A DNA stretch of 6,422 nucleotides from Fidelibacterota bacterium (GCA_002686675.1 NYYF01000044.1:1-6422); one strand, 5' to 3'. Positions 1 through 6,137 are shown, counted from the stretch's first letter. The notes: a model not told the origin generated them from the sequence alone. A program made the numbers and translations.

Positions 1-91
1 CAAGCGGGCAAAAATTCATTTCCCCCAGACCCCCTTTTCTTTTTGCCCGCTTGCTTTCGGGCTTCGCCCGATTTTTTCGGCGGGGATTTCA
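1..91 (+). repeat. Left arm of 91-bp perfect inverted repeat A
   Basis: Positions 1-91 are the exact reverse complement of 4281-4371, with no mismatch over 91 bp. The match stops at its inner edge (92 against 4280) and may continue outward, because position 1 is the window edge. The arm contains two hairpins of its own: a 14-bp stem (1-14 with 40-53) around a 25-nt loop, and tcgggc-ttc-gcccga at 57-71. Together the two arms enclose the XRE-to-3176 gene cassette. Possible roles are the ends of a mobile element, an inversion substrate, or a dispersed intergenic palindrome that occurs on both sides by chance. Confidence 0.95.
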
Positions 92-258
92 TTATGATTT
101 TTAAATAGCCGCCCTTGACCCTCCCGCCCATTCGCGGGCGGCAACAAGGAACTCCCCTTTATTTACTAAACTTTAAATATCATGTATGATAATGGTATAG
201 ATAATTTACAAAAGTTAAAATACTATCTGTAGTATAGTATATATACTATCATATTATA
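92..258. other. Intergenic region upstream of the XRE gene
   Basis: This stretch contains no gene I can support. Its left part is GC-rich and can fold in two competing ways: gccgccc (108-114) with gggcggc (136-142), or cccgc (123-127) with gcggg (134-138). From about 160 onward it turns strongly A/T-rich and carries the promoter and operator-like sequences listed separately. Confidence 0.6.
185..250 (+). promoter_or_regulatory. Putative promoter and XRE operator palindromes
   Basis: A 16-bp perfect palindrome, atagtatatatactat, lies at 234-249, ten bases before the ATG of the XRE gene. Just upstream is a second dyad, atacta (220-225) with tagtat (230-235), so related TATACTA/TAGTATA half-sites are stacked. 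Possible promoter boxes are tatgataat at 185-193, and tttaca (205-210) with tagtat (230-235), the latter with a long 19-bp spacer. Small XRE repressors commonly bind such dyads in their own promoters, so autoregulation is a reasonable inference. No box pair is convincing enough to fix the transcription start, and no Shine-Dalgarno sequence precedes 259. Confidence 0.5.
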
Positions 259-471
259 ATGTCAAATACAATATCCACAGTAGCAAAAAATATAAAAAGA
301 TATAGAAAAGAAAAGGGATTGTCACAGGATAAACTTGCGAGATTGGCGGATATATCCCACGCCGCCATTGTTAAAATTGAATCTGGCGGAATACAGAGTC
401 CGAGCATTGATACCGTTCAAAAAATTGCCAAGGCGTTAGAGGTCGGCATAGAGGATTTAATTAGCAAATAA
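259..471 (+). CDS. XRE-family helix-turn-helix transcriptional regulator
   Basis: This 70-aa protein is essentially a single Cro/C1-type helix-turn-helix domain (HTH_3 family), the usual size for a minimal phage- or toxin-type repressor. The domain spans about residues 9-68: helix 2 is near SQDKLARLADIS (22-33), the recognition helix is HAAIVKIESG (34-43), and the typical tail QSPSIDTVQKIAKALEV follows. It should bind DNA as a dimer. The palindromes at 220-249 just upstream are the obvious candidate operator, suggesting it represses itself and perhaps the downstream genes. The ATG at 259 is the first available start; it lacks a Shine-Dalgarno sequence and overlaps a TATAAT string (255-260), which is too close to serve as this gene's own -10 box. 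The TAA stop overlaps a following ATG (471). Confidence 0.9.
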   Translation: MSNTISTVAKNIKRYRKEKGLSQDKLARLADISHAAIVKIESGGIQSPSIDTVQKIAKALEVGIEDLISK

Positions 472-515
472 TGGCTATTGCCAAATTAGTCGGGGGGGGG
501 GGAAGATATAAGTAA
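471..515 (+). other. Possible coupled mini-ORF containing the G11 tract
   Basis: An ATG at 471-473 shares its A with the TAA of the XRE gene, a classic stop-start overlap, and opens a 14-codon frame (MAIAKLVGGGGRYK) ending at TAA 513-515. The frame runs through the G tract, which encodes its glycines. A change of one G in either direction also reaches a stop within a few codons, so none of the three frames gives a long product. It may be a leader peptide, the remnant of a lost second gene, or chance. There is no independent evidence of translation. Confidence 0.25.
492..502 (+). repeat. Homopolymeric G11 tract
   Basis: Eleven consecutive G residues follow the XRE stop codon by 20 bases, in otherwise A/T-rich DNA. 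Runs of this length are prone to slipped-strand mispairing and, when near promoters or early in genes, are known phase-variation switches in other bacteria. Here the tract lies 115 bp upstream of the start at 617, so it could alter promoter spacing or the mini-ORF at 471. The length may also be misread, as poly-G is a common sequencing artefact. Confidence 0.85.
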
Positions 516-616
516 TAAATAAGTCGATTCAAATAATTAACATTAACTTAATTTTTCCGAAACTAACTTGAGGTTTTCTTTATAACCATAAGTTATATAA
601 GGAAAATAGAAAAAAT

Positions 617-2383
617 ATGGAAAAGGGACCAGAATTTGATTTTTCAAAAGAGGAAGATCAAAAGAAAATTGAAGGCTATCGCCACGAATATCAAGAGAAA
701 ATTAAAAACGCAGCTTATAGCGAAGCTGCGGAATTGAAAAAATTAGTTGAGTCTGGCGAAGCTAAAGATTATGAAGAAGCCGAAATCAAATTAGCCGAGA
801 AAATTCAAGAAGAAAGAGAAGAAACAAAGAATTGGATAAAAAATGATTCTTGCGACCCCGAAAAAATTCCCGAGTTTTTGTTAGATAGATATAATCCGGG
901 AGAAGTTCTTTATCTGTTGAGAGAAGAAAATAAAGATTATCTATACAACGAACTTTTAAAAAATGACAAAGATATAAATGAAATTGTAGATTCCATAGAC
1001 TACACACAGGAAGAAGGAGAAATCAAAACCGCACCTTACGGATATGATCGAGGAAGCACTATTCAGAAAAAAGGGAAATTTCTTGAGATAACCGAAGAAC
1101 AGAGAGAAAAAGTAAATAAAACGATAGATGAATTAAGGCAAGACGACCAACGAATGGCATTGCTTTTTTTGGGGCTGGATGAAAAACATCCTGGAAAATT
1201 TGGTTGTGGTGGAGGTTTTGGTTCATTTAAAAATCCCAGCAGTTGTGGGGGTTGTGTGAATGGAAAAGTAAATCTCGGAGCCATATTTGGAGAAAAAATT
1301 CCCTACTTAAAATACAAGGGTGACAGATGTTATGACATTGAACCTTTCGATAATTACAAAAATCCTGGTTATTCTGAAGCGACGCCACAAGGAACAATTT
1401 ATCACAAAACAGCAACTGATATTGAAATTTTGGCACTATACGGAAAAGAAAAAAGCGAACAATTACTTGGCAATATAAATAAAATTAAAAATGATATTGA
1501 AGCCGTGAAAGCTGAAAGAAAATTAAACGAAGATGTAATGGTATTGCTTGGCGAAAATTATAAAGATGTAAAAGAGAAGATGCCTGAAGCCATAGATTTT
1601 CTGAAAGAAATAGGGCCTTCTTCTTTGGATTTGCAGGATGTAGATGTAAAAAACAAAACACTTGTCTTTTTGGGAAGTCGTTCCGAATATGGAAAAAGCG
1701 GAGGTATAGCTTATTTTTCAAGAGTAATTGTTTGGAGCAATGGCCAATCACAGGAAAAAGAATATCAGTGGCGAGATAGATGGTCAGCTTCAAATGATCA
1801 ACCGCAATACCATTTTAATAAACTTGAAATTCAAGATGTAAAAAAGGCAAAAAACTCTTTGAATTTAAAAATTGAAGCAATCCCAGGTGATAAATATTCA
1901 CCTACAAGTGTAAATTTTTCTTTTGAAAATATAACTGAAAAAGAAAAATTTGAAGCTCTTTCTGCGGAAGAACAAGCTGAATTTAAAAATTTGATAGAGC
2001 AGGAAATTGAAAAAATAATGTCGGAAAAATTAAAAATGTGGGAAAAGAAGCCTCAAATGGTTGCTACTTATCCAGCAGGGGTGACAATGCCTCAAGGAAC
2101 ACCTACATATGTTAATTATGAAAGGCCGGATGTAACTAAAAAAGCCGTGAGCTTAAAAACTGGTTTAGGAGCTTTTGTGATAAAAGAGCAAATTGACGCC
2201 GTAGCTTCCGATCCGCAATTGAGATATGAAGTATATATCACAAAACATAATAAGGGCACAAAAATGGCATACGAAGACCATGCATATCTTAAACAAGAAG
2301 AAGATGCATCTATTACGGGATTAAGAATTTCTAAAGGCAAAGTAGTATTTAAAACAAGAGAAGGTGAACAAGAAATTGAATAA
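617..2383 (+). CDS. Unrecognised 588-aa protein with a cysteine cluster
   Basis: I do not recognise this family. The protein is hydrophilic, with no signal peptide or membrane segment, so it is probably cytoplasmic. Residues 1-75 are highly charged and probably helical or coiled. A Gly/Cys-rich centre (about 185-240) has Cys197, Cys210, Cys213 and Cys238, spaced C-x12-C-x2-C-x24-C, which could form a zinc site. Residues 280-330 and 440-475 look helical. Residues 345-435 and 510-588 are rich in alternating polar/hydrophobic strands, suggesting beta domains, with a Pro/Gly linker near 484-500 (YPAGVTMPQGTPTY). The ATG at 617 is preceded by aagga (599-603), 13 bases away, the only ribosome-binding-like signal in the cassette. 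The stop is 6 bp before the methyltransferase gene, so the two are probably cotranscribed. It is clearly coding: the frame is long and codon use matches its neighbours. Confidence 0.85.
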   Translation: MEKGPEFDFSKEEDQKKIEGYRHEYQEKIKNAAYSEAAELKKLVESGEAKDYEEAEIKLAEKIQEEREETKNWIKNDSCDPEKIPEFLLDRYNPGEVLYLLREENKDYLYNELLKNDKDINEIVDSIDYTQEEGEIKTAPYGYDRGSTIQKKGKFLEITEEQREKVNKTIDELRQDDQRMALLFLGLDEKHPGKFGCGGGFGSFKNPSSCGGCVNGKVNLGAIFGEKIPYLKYKGDRCYDIEPFDNYKNPGYSEATPQGTIYHKTATDIEILALYGKEKSEQLLGNINKIKNDIEAVKAERKLNEDVMVLLGENYKDVKEKMPEAIDFLKEIGPSSLDLQDVDVKNKTLVFLGSRSEYGKSGGIAYFSRVIVWSNGQSQEKEYQWRDRWSASNDQPQYHFNKLEIQDVKKAKNSLNLKIEAIPGDKYSPTSVNFSFENITEKEKFEALSAEEQAEFKNLIEQEIEKIMSEKLKMWEKKPQMVATYPAGVTMPQGTPTYVNYERPDVTKKAVSLKTGLGAFVIKEQIDAVASDPQLRYEVYITKHNKGTKMAYEDHAYLKQEEDASITGLRISKGKVVFKTREGEQEIE

Positions 2384-2389
2384 TCATCT

Positions 2390-3154
2390 ATGGAAAAATT
2401 TGAGCGTGAAGGACAAAAGTATTGGGAAACATTTGGAAAAAGTTTAGAGTTGCTTCCGCGACAATATTTTGATTTTGTTAGCGCAGAAAAATACAGAGAG
2501 CTTTTGGAAAGATATGATTTGAACAACAAAAAAGTAGTTGATATTGGCGCCGGCTATCCGCCACCGTTAACAGAATCACCGGAAAGAGAACTATCGCCGC
2601 TATCTTCCGAACTTCAGGAAATTCTTAAACAAAAAGACGCCAAAATTATTCCCGTAGATGTTGCTGAAAATGCGCTTAAATATCAAAAAGAGAAAGGCAG
2701 AGAGTCAGTTATGGGCAACGCTTTTCAGCTACCATTCAAAAATGAATCAATAGACGGCGGAGCCGTTATTTTAAACCTTTTCAATTCTTCGTTTAAGGGC
2801 GAGGGCGGGAAGGAAATTTTCATCAATCCGGAAGAATGCAAGAAAATTTTAGAGGAAACGCATAGAATTTTACAGCACGACAAGTTTGCTATCATCAATA
2901 ACTATGGCTACATGCTCGCTAAAATGGATAACTTGGTAAAATTTATGGGGCCGGAAGAAAGTCAAATAATTACGCCTGAAATCATTGAGAAATTAGCAGA
3001 AGAAACGGGTTTTACAAAGATTGAAAATATCCCGCTTGATTCTGAAAAAATGGAAATGGGTAGAAAAATAATTTATGAATCGTTTCCCGAGCAATTGAGA
3101 GAGCGGATTTCCGTAGATCTTGAAAGTTCCGGTGCCGTCTTGATTGAGAAATAA
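2390..3154 (+). CDS. Class I SAM-dependent methyltransferase-like protein
   Basis: This 254-aa protein has the outline of a Rossmann-fold methyltransferase (Methyltransf_11-like). Motif I is VVDIGAGYP (49-57), the glycine-rich SAM-binding loop. IIPVDVAENAL (86-96) carries the acidic residue (Asp90) expected to bind the SAM ribose. GNAFQLPFKNESIDGGAVI (109-127) matches the motif II/III region typical of small-molecule methyltransferases, and EETHRILQHDKFAIINNYG (155-173) matches the strand after the post-motif helix. About 30 residues rich in Pro, Glu and Ser (57-86) separate motif I from Asp90, longer than usual. The substrate cannot be read from the sequence, and no DNA-methyltransferase (D/N)PP(Y/F) motif is visible. 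The gene starts 6 bp after the 588-aa gene with no clear ribosome-binding site, implying translational coupling. The methyltransferase fold is fairly secure; the role is not. Confidence 0.75.
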   Translation: MEKFEREGQKYWETFGKSLELLPRQYFDFVSAEKYRELLERYDLNNKKVVDIGAGYPPPLTESPERELSPLSSELQEILKQKDAKIIPVDVAENALKYQKEKGRESVMGNAFQLPFKNESIDGGAVILNLFNSSFKGEGGKEIFINPEECKKILEETHRILQHDKFAIINNYGYMLAKMDNLVKFMGPEESQIITPEIIEKLAEETGFTKIENIPLDSEKMEMGRKIIYESFPEQLRERISVDLESSGAVLIEK

Positions 3155-3175
3155 ATTTTTGCTTTAATTATTCAT

Positions 3176-3601
3176 ATGCCAAGACAAAAATTTGAAAATT
3201 TCATAGAAAAAACATACGAAGTGTCAAGTTTGCAAAAAAGAGCTGAAATTGCCAAAGAATATAAAAATGTTGAGCAAAAAATCAACGATTTTTATGAAAA
3301 GAAAATTTCAGCCAAAGAAATGTCTAATATTCTAGGTAATGTCGTTTTGGGCACGAATGGTGAACATGCCAGCACGCAAATTTATGCTTATGAAAATTTA
3401 CTAAAATCGTTATCGGAAATACAACAGAGAGATAAGGAAGATGTTGAAAATATAACAGGGGAAGCCATATATGACATCGCAGTAGAAAAAAACCCGATGA
3501 AACGAGCTTATCTGTTAGGAATTCTTTATCATTATTCATCACAGGAACGCCTGGATCAAATTGAAAAACAATTAAGTTCAAGCAAGGAAAAACCAGACTA
3601 A
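3176..3601 (+). CDS. Unrecognised 141-aa protein, upstream half of a split frame
   Basis: The product is an unrecognised, mostly helical, charged protein with no signal peptide or membrane segment. Residues 1-45 (MPRQKFENFIEKTYEV and onward) and 120-141 look like amphipathic helices, and ILGNVVLGTNGEHASTQIYAYENLL (52-76) is the least charged part. The ATG at 3176 follows the methyltransferase stop by 21 bp without a Shine-Dalgarno sequence. The TAA at 3599-3601 is followed, in the same frame, by an uninterrupted stretch to 4276. The 141-aa product may therefore be the N-terminal part of a 366-residue protein broken by one nonsense change, or a real separate gene in an operon with the methyltransferase. 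Confidence 0.65.
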   Translation: MPRQKFENFIEKTYEVSSLQKRAEIAKEYKNVEQKINDFYEKKISAKEMSNILGNVVLGTNGEHASTQIYAYENLLKSLSEIQQRDKEDVENITGEAIYDIAVEKNPMKRAYLLGILYHYSSQERLDQIEKQLSSSKEKPD

Positions 3602-4276
3602 AAGACAGAAGACGAGAAAAACATTATATCTTCCATAAGATCATCTAGTAGTCGCTTAAAAAATAATGACAATTTTTTCCCCGAAGAAAATAAGGTTGCC
3701 GATTATATTCTTAATGATTTTTCTGGTAATAAAAACGAATGCGAAACCGCGCGCTTGATAGCCGACTATTACGATAAAGAACCTCATGCGACAAGAATGC
3801 CGGAACCGGGTAAAAAATCAATAATTAACAATGAAGATATATGGAATAATGCCGAGGGCAACGGCATTCCTCGTTATGTTTATGTATTGCCGGAAGAATA
3901 TCACCCCTCGCAGGAAAAACTTGACGAAGCCGATAATTTCGGCATTCATCTTACTCCACAAGTGGCTGTTTTTGAAGGGCAAAATAAAATTTTTGTTGAT
4001 TACGATATGAATCCTGAGTTGGCACGGCTTTACAACAGAAGAATACGACACTATAAAGATACTAATAATCTCGCCAAAGTTGAACAATTAGAAAACGCTT
4101 TCCGAGAAAGAGTATGGCGGGATATTAGCAATAAAGACCCTGAGGCCGCCAATATATTCGGAGATAGAGAAAACATTGTCGTTTTAAGAAGAACGATTAG
4201 GGACTGGCCTGATGATGTTGATATGGTAAATTTACTGAATGAAGATTTTGCGCATGAGGATCATGTAGCTGCATAG
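3602..4276 (+). CDS. Unrecognised protein, in-frame continuation after TAA
   Basis: The frame of the 3176 gene is open from the codon after its TAA to TAG 4274-4276, 224 codons. No ATG or GTG lies near its beginning: the first conventional start is TTG 3755, which has no ribosome-binding signal and would discard about 50 codons of protein-like sequence (ENKVADYILNDFSGNKNECE and so on). That favours an interrupted single gene; an ATT at 3623 behind a purine-rich stretch is a weaker alternative. The protein is soluble, acidic and rich in charged residues. Its middle looks globular (GIPRYVYVLPEEYHPSQEKL, then PQVAVFEGQNKIFVDYD) and is followed by an arginine-rich helix (ARLYNRRIRHYKDTNN). I do not recognise the family. 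The gene ends 4 bp before inverted repeat A. Confidence 0.5.
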   Translation, partial: KTEDEKNIISSIRSSSSRLKNNDNFFPEENKVADYILNDFSGNKNECETARLIADYYDKEPHATRMPEPGKKSIINNEDIWNNAEGNGIPRYVYVLPEEYHPSQEKLDEADNFGIHLTPQVAVFEGQNKIFVDYDMNPELARLYNRRIRHYKDTNNLAKVEQLENAFRERVWRDISNKDPEAANIFGDRENIVVLRRTIRDWPDDVDMVNLLNEDFAHEDHVAA

Positions 4277-4280
4277 TTTT

Positions 4281-4371
4281 TGAAATCCCCGCCGAAAAAA
4301 TCGGGCGAAGCCCGAAAGCAAGCGGGCAAAAAGAAAAGGGGGTCTGGGGGAAATGAATTTTTGCCCGCTTG
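4281..4371 (-). repeat. Right arm of 91-bp perfect inverted repeat A
   Basis: This is the exact reverse complement of 1-91, beginning 4 bp after the stop codon of the cassette's last gene. It carries the hairpin tcgggc-gaa-gcccga (4301-4315) and a 15-bp stem (4318-4332 with 4358-4372) around a 25-nt G-rich loop. Its position right after an operon end would suit a transcription terminator, but no T run follows either stem, so a classical intrinsic terminator is not supported. Confidence 0.95.
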
Positions 4372-4377
4372 CGCTAT

Positions 4378-4394
4378 CCGCGCCGAAGGCGCGG
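4378..4394. repeat. GAA-loop palindrome
   Basis: Seven-base-pair stem ccgcgcc (4378-4384) with ggcgcgg (4388-4394), closing a GAA loop. The same architecture, a GC stem with a GAA or TTC trinucleotide loop, recurs at 57-71, 4301-4315 and 6324-6336, so it looks like one recurring palindrome style of this genome. Confidence 0.8.
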
Positions 4395-4405
4395 TTGGGG
4401 TGGGA

Positions 4406-4550
4406 GCGTTTCCGCAATTCCCGCCTTAGCGGGAAGGCAAAACAGAAAAATTTTGTTTCCTTAATTGAAAAAAGTTTTGGGCACGCGCGATTAAAAAAAT
4501 GTAGAGAAAATTTTTCTGTTTTGCTCCGCCTTAAAGCGGAGCGGAAACGC
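4406..4550. repeat. Cruciform-like composite inverted repeat
   Basis: The outer stem gcgtttccgc (4406-4415) pairs with gcggaaacgc (4541-4550). Inside it lies an 18-bp perfect stem, 4437-4454 with 4507-4524 (aaaatttttctgttttgc on the right), closing a 52-nt loop. Between outer and inner stems each side has its own hairpin: ttcccgc/gcgggaa (4418-4424, 4429-4435) and gctccgc/gcggagc (4523-4529, 4536-4542; its ends overlap the neighbouring stems by two bases). The layout is nearly symmetrical, like a four-way junction. Together with 4301-4394 and 4561-4687 it forms an almost continuous run of hairpins. It may be a DNA cruciform, a structured transcript, or an inactive mobile palindrome. An open frame crossing it (4353-4649, +) looks like a by-product of the repeat. 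Confidence 0.75.
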
Positions 4551-4560
4551 TGGGCGGGTT

Positions 4561-4687
4561 CTGCGTTCTCAATGCGCAGATTGTCGCTCGAAAAAAGTTC
4601 GAGCTTCGTTCAGAATTTTCGACAATACGAAACTTTCCGAATTTTTTAAAGAAAGAGTTTGCTCGCTTCGCTCCGCAGGAGCGGAGC
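4561..4687. repeat. Run of hairpins within the 3' end of the recombinase gene
   Basis: Successive dyads are ctgcg (4561-4565) with cgcag (4575-4579); gctcgaa (4586-4592) with ttcgagc (4598-4604), nested within ttgtcg (4581-4586) and cgacaa (4620-4625); and gctccgc (4670-4676) with gcggagc (4681-4687) around an AGGA loop. The last stem repeats the gctccgc/gcggagc arm seen at 4523-4542. These lie in or beside the segment encoding the final 41 residues of the recombinase. Confidence 0.65.
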
Positions 4688-6137
4688 TACGCTCGCAAAA
4701 ACCCATATATTTCGGGATTAAATCATAAGGACGGACAAAATCAAAAAGAATAGTTTTATTTAACATTTTGCGGTTCGTTCCAATTTTTTCCAAAAAGATT
4801 TTTATTTCATAAAAATCTTTAGACAAAGCAAGTTTTTCGGCATGGTTAAGCGACTTTATCCAATTTCTCAAAAGTTCGAGCCAATTGTTTCCCTTTCGCC
4901 CAAAATCGCCTTTCTTATCCAAGAGGGCGGTTTTGGTTTTGATGAGTTCGTTCTTTTTGGCAAGATAAATATCTTTATCCACAATGCCGTCAAGATAAGC
5001 GGAAACCAATTTGTCCAGCTTCTTTTCGGTTTCCGCTATTTCCTTGCCAAGATTTTTGGCGAAAGCATGCGAAGATAGCTCTTGCTCTTTTTCCCATTCG
5101 TCAACTTTGGCAAGCATTTGATTTGTCCAGTCTTCGCCGAGAGCGACTTTTGAAATTTCCTTTTTTAATTGTTTGGCGAGCAAGTCCTCGTTCAGATAGC
5201 TTTGCGAGCATTTGCCATGCTTTTTGGTGCATCGGTAGTAACGGTATTTTCCTTTTGCCCACTGCGCCGTTATCATTGCTCCGCATTCTCCGCACTGCAA
5301 AAGCCCGACAAAAGGGAAATCATGCCCGTTTCTCGTCTTTCTCGGCCTTCCTCGCTCTTTCAAAACCTTTTGGACCATTTCAAAAGTCGCTCTGGAAACG
5401 ATTGGCTTAAAGTTTCCCTCGTATGTTTCGCCGTTTTCTACGATAAGCCCGATATACGCCTGTTGCGTCAGCATTCGCTGTATCGTGGCTTTGGCAAGAG
5501 ATTTTCCTGTTGAGCTGACCACGCCCCAAAAACTCAGGCGCTCGCCCAAAGATTTTAAACTATGTTTTCCGTTTGCAAACTCCTCAAACGCTTTTTGCGT
5601 GATTTTGGATTTTACGGGGTCAACATCAATGTTTCTCGTTTTAGGGTTGTTCACATACCCCAAAGGAGCTTTGCCCGGATATTCCCCGCGCCTGAGTTTT
5701 TGCCGTTTCCCACGCTTAACATTCTCGGATAAGTTATCAGAATAATACTTGCTTTGCCCGAACGCCACTTGAAGCATAAACAATCCTTGCGGAGTTGGTT
5801 CAAACCAAAATGTGGGGAAGCGCAAAGAAGCGATCTTTTCTTGGTCAATAAGATAGATTATTTGCCCGCCGTCAATGCTGTTGCGAGCCAATCTGTCTGG
5901 GTGCCACGCCAAAAGTCCGATTGATTCTCGGCTGGCATGGACTTTTTCCATCATTTCATTGAAAACCTTTCTGCCCGGCTTCTTTGCGCTTTTGCTTTCA
6001 ATAAACTGCTCAATAATTTCTATGTTTTCTCTTTTGGCAAACTCCGCCAACTCCACAAGCTGGGCTTCAATAGACATCACTTGCCTTTCTTCGTCTTCGG
6101 TGGACTTGCGGGCGTATAAAAAATATTTTGTCTTCAT
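4569..6137 (-). CDS. Large serine recombinase (site-specific integrase/resolvase family)
   Basis: This 522-aa large serine recombinase catalyses site-specific DNA exchange through a serine-DNA intermediate. The N-terminal resolvase domain (about 1-145) has the YARKS motif (8-12) with nucleophile Ser12 and Arg10, and DRLAR (81-85) with the expected catalytic arginines. The Recombinase domain covers about 155-262 (from GKAPLGYV). A zinc ribbon follows with Cys282, Cys285, Cys303 and Cys310, then a probable coiled coil (345-410) of the kind that governs integration versus excision. The C-terminal region ends with FVRPYDLIPKY (467-477). The ATG at 6137 gives the YARKS motif its normal distance from the N-terminus; there is no clear Shine-Dalgarno sequence. 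Codons 454-481 are duplicated in inverted orientation at 6338-6422. Residues 482-522 are encoded by palindrome-rich DNA and may not be ancestral. All catalytic residues are present, so it is likely functional. Confidence 0.95.
   Translation of the reverse strand: MKTKYFLYARKSTEDEERQVMSIEAQLVELAEFAKRENIEIIEQFIESKSAKKPGRKVFNEMMEKVHASRESIGLLAWHPDRLARNSIDGGQIIYLIDQEKIASLRFPTFWFEPTPQGLFMLQVAFGQSKYYSDNLSENVKRGKRQKLRRGEYPGKAPLGYVNNPKTRNIDVDPVKSKITQKAFEEFANGKHSLKSLGERLSFWGVVSSTGKSLAKATIQRMLTQQAYIGLIVENGETYEGNFKPIVSRATFEMVQKVLKERGRPRKTRNGHDFPFVGLLQCGECGAMITAQWAKGKYRYYRCTKKHGKCSQSYLNEDLLAKQLKKEISKVALGEDWTNQMLAKVDEWEKEQELSSHAFAKNLGKEIAETEKKLDKLVSAYLDGIVDKDIYLAKKNELIKTKTALLDKKGDFGRKGNNWLELLRNWIKSLNHAEKLALSKDFYEIKIFLEKIGTNRKMLNKTILFDFVRPYDLIPKYMGFCERSSAPAERSEQTLSLKNSESFVLSKILNEARTFFERQSAH
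4694..4778 (-). repeat. Left arm of 85-bp perfect inverted repeat B
   Basis: These 85 bp lie inside the recombinase gene and exactly encode its codons Thr454 to Cys481 plus one base. They are the perfect reverse complement of 6338-6422. Shorter matches continue on the gene side: 4778-4792 with 6221-6235 (15 nt) and 4822-4837 with 6183-6198 (16 nt). Confidence 0.95.
4794..4820. repeat. 11-bp hairpin within the recombinase coding sequence
   Basis: Stem aaagattttta (4794-4804) with taaaaatcttt (4810-4820) and a 5-nt loop, within codons 440-448 of the recombinase. At the equivalent place in the right-hand copy a completely different hairpin is found (6199-6219). Confidence 0.75.

Noticed and set aside
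568..598. Promoter ttgagg ... ttatat before the 617 gene
   Set aside because: The spacer is 19 bp and the -10 match is poor; in such A/T-rich DNA a match of this quality is expected by chance.
2116..2529. 137-codon minus strand frame across the 617/2390 gene junction
   Set aside because: It is antisense to two well-supported genes and looks like a chance frame; no start signal or recognisable motif.
3599..3601. Alternative genetic code explaining the in-frame stop
   Set aside because: The known recoding in some Candidate Phyla Radiation lineages affects TGA, not TAA, and TAA ends the XRE, 588-aa and methyltransferase genes here.
4318..4372. Intrinsic terminator for the cassette operon
   Set aside because: The 15-bp stem is well placed after the last stop, but its loop is 25 nt and no T run follows, so it is kept as part of the repeat rather than called a terminator.
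4232..4417. 61-codon minus strand open frame
   Set aside because: It overlaps the end of the cassette's last gene and reads through repeat A; the Arg/Phe/Pro-rich product is typical of translated GC palindromes.
4353..4649. 98-codon + strand open frame downstream of the cassette
   Set aside because: It starts inside inverted repeat A, runs through the cruciform-like palindromes and overlaps the recombinase 3' end; its composition mirrors repeats and no protein family is suggested.
5123..5513. Overlapping + strand frames of about 95 and 114 codons within the recombinase gene
   Set aside because: They are antisense to the zinc ribbon and Recombinase domains of a clearly coding gene and show no protein-like features.
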